In this document: piece after piece, positions 6,045 through 10,595 of the stretch
How positions within the stretch are numbered: the stretch's first letter is position 1
Layout: the number at the start of each line of letters is the position of its first letter
From: JAIPEL01 sp050115795
GTDB taxonomy: Bacteria; Desulfobacterota; Desulfobacteria; Desulfobacterales; CAFBRK01
Length of the DNA: 10,595 nucleotides
Assembly (NCBI GenBank): GCA_050115795.1
Contig: JASFPT010000128.1
Coordinates: 1 to 10,595, forward strand
Direction: 5' to 3'
The notes under the pieces: model-generated
The model's database searches: none
What the model was told of the DNA's origin: nothing
The model's input: the letters and a program-made list of their open reading frames with translations, nothing else
Made by a program: the position numbers and the translations under genes

Positions 6045-6287
6045 CTTCCGGGTTTTCAGTGGGTAGCGGTTGCCGAATTTTTCGTAATCCTTCTCTCTTT
6101 ATCGATACTTTTCTTTGCTCGCCCAAAGAAAAGTATCCAAAAGAAACGGCGCCCTGCGTCCCGCTTCTCCCTGCGCTTCTCAAAACAGGCGGGCCCTTCA
6201 AGAACTCGGCCCCCAAAAAGCGGGGGCCTCAAACAGCTTGAAGGGCTGATCCGCCTGTTTCTGCGATGCTCGGCGCGGGACGATGGG
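6045..6287 (+). repeat. Dispersed structured repeat, copy 2 (243 bp)
   Basis: This is the second, directly oriented copy of the 5243-5509 repeat. The 14-bp palindrome is fully kept at 6104-6137, including the CTCGCC loop. The 3' half, from the CGCTTCTC box to the GACGATGGG end, differs from copy 1 at only about two positions, while the 5' half carries about 15 differences. It lacks the 24-nt segment of copy 1, so the closing stem of the predicted structure cannot form. The preceding 100 bases (5945-6044) hold the start region of the minus-strand small gene and nothing else that I can identify. Confidence 0.9.
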
Positions 6288-6383
6288 GATAAACCCTTGC
6301 CTGGGGGTTTCTTTGGTCTTTTTATGCCTATCTGAATTTCTCTTGGATCTATGCCGTTCATCTTTACTTTTGCCCACTGAAAA
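6053..6383. repeat. 11-bp inverted repeats flanking repeat copy 2
   Basis: TTTTCAGTGGG at 6053-6063 and CCCACTGAAAA at 6373-6383 are exact inverted repeats 331 bp apart end to end. Similarity extends outward with mismatches (CTTCCGGG against CTTCAGGA read on the opposite strand). The right-hand site is closer to the 5' edge of copy 1 (CTTCAGGAATTTCAGTGGG at 5243-5261). The region 6288-6544 otherwise holds a weak AAACCC/GGGTTT hairpin at 6291-6310 and no supported gene. Confidence 0.6.
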
Positions 6384-6544
6384 TCCTGAAGCTCCTGGTA
6401 CAGAGGGGGCGTTTGACGATCCCTATATCCTAACAAGCGCTCAATGGGCCACCGCCACAAACACCGGTGCCCCACGGCTGACACGTTAAACATAATCTTT
6501 GATTCGGAATCTGCAATCCGGGTCCGGAGTGGTCGAACGGTCGC

Positions 6545-7531
6545 TTACCAGTGGAGCAGGGCGCTGCCCCAGGTCAGGCCGCCGCCGAACACCGGCAGGC
6601 AGACCAGGTCGCCGGTCTTCACCGATCCGTCGCGGACCGCTTCGTCAAGGGCGATGGCGCAGGAGGCCGAGGAGATATTCCCGTATTTTTGCAGGGTCAG
6701 GTAGAATTTCTCCATGGGGATTTCCAGGCTCTTTGCAATGGCCTGGAACATTCGCAGGTTCGCCTGGTGAGGGATGATCCAGTCGATGTCGGCCACCGCA
6801 ACGCCGCCGGCATCGGCCGCCTCCCGGATCGCTTCGATGAAATGGCGAACCGCCGCCCGGAAACTATACCGGGCCTCGATCATGTTCAGCGTATGAAGGC
6901 CCTTGTCCACGCTTTCGCGGCAGATCGGGGTCGTCTTCGATCCGCCCCCGGGCAGCAGAAGATCCTGGCCCCGGGCGCCGTCGGTGTGCAGGTGGGTTGA
7001 AAGAAGCTGCGGCCCCTGTCCCTCTGCGGCCAAGACGGCCGCCCCTGCGCCGTCTCCCCAGAGGATGCAGGTGGTCCGGTCCTGCCAGTTCAGCGTCCGG
7101 GTCATCACTTCTGCGGCGGCCACGAGAACCCGCCGGCAGGCGCCGGTTTTCAGATACTGCTCGGCCACGTTCAGTGCGAAAACGAAGCCGGAGCAGGCGG
7201 CGGTGACATCGAAGCTGAAGGCCTGGGGGGCGTCGAGCTTGGCCTGGAGCCAGTTGGCGGCCGAGGGGCAGCAGGTGTCGGGCGTGATGGTGGCCACCAG
7301 GATCAGATCCAGTTCGGCGGCGGAAAGCCCTGCTTTTTCCAGCGCGGCGTTGGACGCGTGAAGGGCCAGGTCGGAGGCGGCCTGATCCGGGGCGGCGACG
7401 CGACGTTCCCGGACCCCCGTCCGCTTGGCGATCCACTCGTCGCTCGTGTCGAGACCCGATGCGGCAAGATCATCGTTGGTCAGAATTTTTGGCGGCACGT
7501 AGCTTCCGGTGCCGCAAATCCGTATGCCCAT
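6545..7531 (-). CDS. fabH: 3-oxoacyl-ACP synthase III (KASIII)
   Basis: The 328-residue protein is a standard-length FabH, which condenses acetyl-CoA or a branched starter acyl-CoA with malonyl-ACP to begin fatty-acid synthesis. The thiolase-fold catalytic triad is complete: C113 in TAACSGF, H255 in IIPHQANLRM and N285 in YGNISSAS. The N-terminal GTGSYVPP and the C-terminal GGGLTWGSALLHW are family signatures. The ATG at 7531 opens the conserved N-terminus; the open frame extends further to 7600 but the extra residues overlap the upstream gene. GGAGAC lies about ten bases upstream. It is the last gene of the probable minus-strand operon, 25 bp after the IMPase-family gene. No other fab genes are adjacent, so it may be one of several KASIII enzymes; the primer preference cannot be read from sequence alone. 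Confidence 0.95.
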   Translation of the reverse strand: MGIRICGTGSYVPPKILTNDDLAASGLDTSDEWIAKRTGVRERRVAAPDQAASDLALHASNAALEKAGLSAAELDLILVATITPDTCCPSAANWLQAKLDAPQAFSFDVTAACSGFVFALNVAEQYLKTGACRRVLVAAAEVMTRTLNWQDRTTCILWGDGAGAAVLAAEGQGPQLLSTHLHTDGARGQDLLLPGGGSKTTPICRESVDKGLHTLNMIEARYSFRAAVRHFIEAIREAADAGGVAVADIDWIIPHQANLRMFQAIAKSLEIPMEKFYLTLQKYGNISSASCAIALDEAVRDGSVKTGDLVCLPVFGGGLTWGSALLHW

Positions 7532-7556
7532 TGTCTCGCCGTCTCCGGTGAGGAAG

Positions 7557-8342
7557 CTACGCCTGCTCCTTGAGAAATTCCCGGACCTGGGCGATCGCAT
7601 TGGGGGAGCCGACCAGCAGGTCCTCTTCGATCTGCTGTCCTTCCAGGTATTCGTTCAGGAAAAACTCGGTGCCGTCCAGCTTGAAGATCTTTCCCCCGGC
7701 CGACTCGATCAGGACCCTTCCTGCAGCCAGGTCCTGATAGGTCACATTGGACACAAGAGCCGCCTCCGCTCGTCCCATCGCCACGTAGCACAGGTGCGCG
7801 CCCGTGCAGCCGAGGTTGCGGACCTTGCCGGGGAAGGAGGTTTGATACCGCTGGTGAAAGCGGGAAAACGTCAGAAACAGGCTTTCGTCGTTGATGTTCT
7901 CCTGGTCCGAAACGCGGATCTCGATCTCGCCCCGGTAGGCCTTCTGTCCGGCGCAGGCTTGGAAGAGGTCGCCGGTGGCCGGCATGTGAAAGATGCCCAG
8001 GATCGGCCAAAAGTTTTCCAGCAGGGCCATGGAGATCCCCCAGATGGGGATGCCGGCCTGGAAATTGGCGACACCGTCGAGGGGGTCGTAGATCCAGAGA
8101 TAGCGTTTGTCATCGTGGGTGTAGCCGGACACCTCCAGGAGATTTTCGAACACCTGGTGCTCCGGAAAATGGCTGCGAAGCTGATCCCGAAAGATCTGGT
8201 TCAGGTAAAGCTCCGTCTCGGTCACCAGGCTCATGTCGAATTTGACCTGGCGCTTGCCCTTTCCGTAAAAATCGAGGGCGCGCGCACCGGCCTGCTTGAC
8301 GGTTTCCACGGCGAACGTCGTCAACTGCTGAATTTCGGACAA
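7557..8342 (-). CDS. Inositol monophosphatase-family protein with altered active-site Thr
   Basis: This 261-residue protein has the IMPase-superfamily layout. The metal-binding residues E66, D86, D89 and D204 can be placed (VFEN; WIYDPLDGVANF; TYQDLAAGRVLIESAGG), matching E70, D90, D93 and D220 of human IMPA1 with the same 20-residue E-to-D spacing. The canonical DGTxNF motif reads DGVANF, so the Thr that activates the attacking water is Val91, and the usual GEE is VFE. The substrate could be inositol phosphate, histidinol phosphate, a sugar phosphate or a nucleotide phosphate, and activity may be changed or lost. The start is TTG at 8342, supported by AAGGAGG ending five bases upstream; the first ATG in frame is at residue 37, inside the domain. 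It lies 46 bp after the thioesterase gene and is probably co-transcribed with it. Confidence 0.88.
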   Translation of the reverse strand: MSEIQQLTTFAVETVKQAGARALDFYGKGKRQVKFDMSLVTETELYLNQIFRDQLRSHFPEHQVFENLLEVSGYTHDDKRYLWIYDPLDGVANFQAGIPIWGISMALLENFWPILGIFHMPATGDLFQACAGQKAYRGEIEIRVSDQENINDESLFLTFSRFHQRYQTSFPGKVRNLGCTGAHLCYVAMGRAEAALVSNVTYQDLAAGRVLIESAGGKIFKLDGTEFFLNEYLEGQQIEEDLLVGSPNAIAQVREFLKEQA

Positions 8343-8388
8343 GCTTTCCTCCTTCTGTTGGGCGGTCCCATGGCCGCGTCAGCGATTG

Positions 8389-8838
8389 TTACGCCAGAAA
8401 AGGGATCGGTTTTCCCGTGCGAAACGCCAAGGCCTGGCAGGTGGCGACCAGTCCGTCGTTTGCGCCGGTGACCCGGATGTCGTAGCTGGCGGTCTTTTTC
8501 GTCTGGCTCACCATCCGCGCCTCTGCCCGAAGCCTGGATCCCGGTTCGGGGCTGGTGACGTAGGTCACGTTCACGTTCAAGGCCACCGCTATGGTTCCGT
8601 CACTTTGTCCCGCGGTCTCGAAGGCCTCGTCGATCAGGGCGAAAATGGCCCCGCCGTGGGCGCGGGCGTAGATGTTGTCCATCGCCCGCGGATCGTAGGT
8701 CATTTCCACGGCCGAGTAGCCGCTTTTCAATTCCACCAGTTCAATGTTCATCTTGCGGGCGAAGGGTTCGGTCTCGACGGCCCGGTAGATGGCTTTTCGG
8801 ACGCGCGGATCGATCGGGGGAAGGTCGGGCTTTGTCAA
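8389..8838 (-). CDS. PaaI-type hotdog-fold acyl-CoA thioesterase
   Basis: The 149-residue protein is a single hotdog domain of the PaaI/4HBT class, which hydrolyses acyl- or aryl-CoA thioesters in the cytoplasm, usually as a tetramer. The signature H61-G-G-A-I-F-A-L-I-D70-E-A near residues 61-72 marks the start of the central helix, followed by VALNVNVTYVTSPEPGSRL and the strand SYDIRVTGANDGLVATCQALAFRTGKP. The start is TTG at 8838 with GGAGAAA seven bases upstream; no in-frame ATG precedes the conserved region. It is the second gene of the minus-strand operon, between the PP2C and IMPase-family genes, and shares a lipid/acyl-CoA theme with fabH. The substrate is unknown. Confidence 0.88.
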   Translation of the reverse strand: MTKPDLPPIDPRVRKAIYRAVETEPFARKMNIELVELKSGYSAVEMTYDPRAMDNIYARAHGGAIFALIDEAFETAGQSDGTIAVALNVNVTYVTSPEPGSRLRAEARMVSQTKKTASYDIRVTGANDGLVATCQALAFRTGKPIPFLA

Positions 8839-8887
8839 GGCGTTTCTCCGAGCATCTGGGTGCGGGCGGATCGCCGGGGTCCCGCCG

Positions 8888-9952
8888 TTACTTGCCGGAA
8901 TGGGCCGCGATCCACTTTTGCTGCACCGGCGTCACGTTTTCGAACCGGACGTCGATGCCTTCGGGGCCCCGGCTGACCACACGACCGTTGATGGTGATCG
9001 CTTCACCGCCCTGTTCCGGGGTGAAGGTCAGGTAGAGTTGTTCGCCCACGGCGATGGCCTCCCGGGTGCCGAGAAATACGCCGTCCGGGCGGATTCCGGA
9101 TATGGTTGTCCTGTGGGTGGCCTCTTCCGTATCGTAGTCTACGGCGATGCGCTTGCCCTGGCCGGTTCGGTATGTTTCGCCGGGGGCCACCTGGTTGCCC
9201 CACCGGATGATCACGACGGTGATGTTGTCATCCCCTCCTCGCTCGTTGGCCATGTTCACGAGCGTCTTGCCGGCCCTCTCGGGCCGCTCGTAGCTGACCA
9301 CTTCCAGAATCTCTTCCGGGGAGACTTTGTCGCTCAGCCCGTCGGAACAGATCACCACGACCTCCCCCCCGAACAGCTCGGCCTCCCGGGCATCCGGCTG
9401 AACCCGCTCATTGAGACCCATGGCGCGGGTCAACACATGCCGGAGATGATCGCCCACCTTTCGGGCCGCCTCCGGCGCCATTTCCTTGTATTCGTGCATC
9501 ATGGTGTGGGGGGTGGAAATCACGTCGATGGTCTCGCCCCGCACGAGATATACCGGACTGTCGCCGACGTTCACCACCGATAGCCGGTTTCGAGTCAAGA
9601 GAACGGCCGAAACGGTGGATCCCATTCCCTGGTAGGAGATTTTGGTTTGGGCTTTCTGGTGAACGGCCCGATTGGCCAGATGCACGGCGTTGAGCAGCAG
9701 GTTCGATTCAGCGGAGAGGTTCTTGTCGACCTGGGGAAGTTGGGCTGCGCCGGAGGGATTGCCCGCAAATTGGCGGATAAAATCGCGCATGCTTTCGACT
9801 ACGATCCGACTGGCCACCTCGCCCGCCGCATGGCCGCCCATGCCGTCTGCCACCACGTAGAATCGAAGCGTGTCGTCGATAAAGAAAGCGTCCTCGTTTC
9901 CCTTCCGTTTTCGACCTACGTCGCTGATCCCGGCCGAATCCACCGCTGGCAT
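8888..9952 (-). CDS. PP2C-family Ser/Thr phosphatase fused to a C-terminal PilZ-like domain
   Basis: The 354-residue cytosolic protein has a PPM/PP2C phosphatase at about 1-250. All metal-site motifs are present: R15-K-G-N-E-D-A, VVADGMGGH with D36, GMGSTVSAVL, NVGDSPVYLV, ICSDGLSDKV with D204, and GGDDNITVV with D241/D242. After a short linker, residues about 262-350 form a second domain that reads as PilZ-like (TISGIRPDGVFLGT, GEQLYLTF, INGRVVSR, GIDVRFENV). A clean RxxxR is not seen, so c-di-GMP binding is uncertain. Bacterial PP2C enzymes reverse Hanks-type kinase phosphorylation; no kinase gene is in view. The ATG at 9952 is preceded by GGGAGG nine bases away; an open frame extends to 9994 but lacks this support. 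It is the first gene of the operon, with a strong promoter upstream. Confidence 0.9.
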   Translation of the reverse strand: MPAVDSAGISDVGRKRKGNEDAFFIDDTLRFYVVADGMGGHAAGEVASRIVVESMRDFIRQFAGNPSGAAQLPQVDKNLSAESNLLLNAVHLANRAVHQKAQTKISYQGMGSTVSAVLLTRNRLSVVNVGDSPVYLVRGETIDVISTPHTMMHEYKEMAPEAARKVGDHLRHVLTRAMGLNERVQPDAREAELFGGEVVVICSDGLSDKVSPEEILEVVSYERPERAGKTLVNMANERGGDDNITVVIIRWGNQVAPGETYRTGQGKRIAVDYDTEEATHRTTISGIRPDGVFLGTREAIAVGEQLYLTFTPEQGGEAITINGRVVSRGPEGIDVRFENVTPVQQKWIAAHSGK

Positions 9953-9990
9953 CTTTTTCTTCCTCCCAAGCCCCGATCGTGGCAGCCTTG

Positions 9991-10019
9991 ACAATACCCT
10001 CGACCCCTGTTTCTGTCAA
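9991..10019 (-). promoter_or_regulatory. Sigma70-type promoter of the PP2C-fabH operon
   Basis: Read on the minus strand, a consensus TTGACA (10014-10019) is followed by a 17-nt spacer and TATTGT (9991-9996), about 40 bases before the phosphatase ATG. Spacing is optimal. On the plus strand another TTGACA at 9988-9993 overlaps the -10 box, making an inverted TTGACA/TGTCAA pair that could also be an operator. Confidence 0.65.
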
Positions 10020-10173
10020 CCGCGCACACGCTGCATTCGGGCGTTTGCGGCCGGTTTCCGAAGCGCGTTTTCAAAGAAAACGATCCGCGGACCATGCTGC
10101 CGGGGTGTAGTCGGCAGCTGCCGTTTCCCTTTTCAAGCGACGGTTTGCGGTCGGATTTCCGTTGGGCAGATAC

Positions 10174-10202
10174 TTGAAAATCTTTTCCAACTATTTTACG
10201 CT
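10174..10202 (+). promoter_or_regulatory. Putative promoter of the small divergent gene
   Basis: TTGAAA at 10174-10179 and TACGCT at 10197-10202 are spaced by 17 nt, about 36 bases before the ATG at 10239. The -35 box is close to consensus and the -10 box is weaker. Position relative to the gene supports it. Confidence 0.4.
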
Positions 10203-10238
10203 ATCGTCCGTTTTTCAAACGCGAAGAAAGGAGCCGCC

Positions 10239-10577
10239 ATGGCGGGACCGGGCTTTCCTCAGGAATCGAAGCGATTCGAGATTCAGGCATACAACCCGCC
10301 GAAAGACCCCCGTTCCCTTCGGCAGTCCCATGTGGCGTTTTCCGGATCACCCCATCGGCATCGGTTCGAAACCGACAAGGTCGTCCTCGTCGTCGATCCA
10401 TACAGCACCGCCTCCCTGCTTTACGAATTTGCTGCAGAGGATATCGGGTTTGCCGAGGAGCTTCCGAGCCTCGCTACACCGGAGGGCGACACGATTACCA
10501 TGGTCCGTCTCTGGGTGAAAAAAGGGAGCATCGGCATCCAGTCCATTCCATTCCGGGTCGAAGACACCCGAAAATAA
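10239..10577 (+). CDS. Hypothetical protein, possible divergent PilZ-like domain
   Basis: The 112-residue product starts at ATG 10239, five bases after AAAGGAG, so the start is well supported even though the frame stays open upstream. Residues 46-72 (KVVLVVDPYSTASLLYEF and onward) can be laid over the PilZ pattern D-x-S-x-x-G-x-x-F, with the Gly missing. The C-terminal LWVKKGSIGIQSIPFRVED resembles the strand end of small PilZ proteins common in Desulfobacterales. This is a loose resemblance from memory. No RxxxR motif is evident. The frame ends at 10577 after VEDTRK, which is earlier than such proteins usually end. It is divergent from the PP2C-PilZ operon across a 286-bp region. A true non-PilZ hypothetical protein is equally possible. 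Confidence 0.65.
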   Translation: MAGPGFPQESKRFEIQAYNPPKDPRSLRQSHVAFSGSPHRHRFETDKVVLVVDPYSTASLLYEFAAEDIGFAEELPSLATPEGDTITMVRLWVKKGSIGIQSIPFRVEDTRK

Positions 10578-10595
10578 CGGTGCCGCCATGCGGCG

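Noticed and set aside
6056..6493. 145-codon minus-strand ORF downstream of fabH
   Set aside because: Its C-terminal half is only the translation of repeat copy 2. The N-terminal part has codon use unlike the genes here (TTA, ATA, AGA, AGG) and no ribosome binding site.
6515..6550. tRNA-like D-arm string (GGAGTGGTCGAACGG)
   Set aside because: It resembles the start of a tRNA-Ser/Leu, but no anticodon arm, T-arm or acceptor pairing follows and the sequence runs into the fabH 3' end.

Overview
The window looks like chromosomal backbone from a GC-rich delta-proteobacterium. A Desulfobacterales-type sulfate reducer is my best guess, from the protein flavour (PhoU, PolA, FabH, several PilZ-type proteins) and the style of the intergenic repeats; this rests on recognition, not on a search. 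No phage, IS transposase, CRISPR array, rRNA or tRNA was found. Most genes are well-known families, and the unusual material lies between the genes.

Layout. (1) 1-657: phoU on +, followed by a MITE-like element (655-817) that supplies the phoU stop codon, then an intrinsic terminator and a sigma70-like promoter. (2) 929-1315: a single-domain PilZ protein on +, convergent with a cysteine-rich mini-protein on - (1357-1569). (3) 1570-1775: a gene-free stretch with 8-nt tandem repeats in opposite orientations at its two ends. (4) 1771-2193 on -: a YccU-type CoA-binding protein, divergent from polA (2480-5182, +), a full-length DNA polymerase I with all three activities predicted intact. (5) 5183-6544: a 1.36-kb region between convergent polA and fabH. 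It holds two copies of a structured repeat of about 250 bp, short inverted copies of the repeat edge, and one orphan gene of 99 codons between the copies. (6) 9952 down to 6545 on -: a probable four-gene operon of PP2C phosphatase fused to a PilZ-like domain, PaaI-type thioesterase, inositol-monophosphatase-family protein and FabH. A good TTGACA-17-TATTGT promoter precedes it. (7) 10239-10577 on +: a small divergent gene that may be a degenerate PilZ protein.

How the genes fit together. The minus-strand operon joins a signalling phosphatase to acyl-CoA/lipid functions (FabH for fatty-acid initiation, a hotdog thioesterase) and a sugar- or inositol-phosphate-type phosphatase. PilZ-like domains occur in up to three proteins, which suggests c-di-GMP signalling is well developed. 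phoU (phosphate regulation) and polA are housekeeping genes with no clear functional link to these.

The items most worth a second look are the repeat pair in the polA-fabH gap, the MITE that recoded the end of phoU, the bidirectional 8-nt repeats, the loss of the catalytic Thr in the IMPase-family protein, and the PP2C-PilZ fusion.
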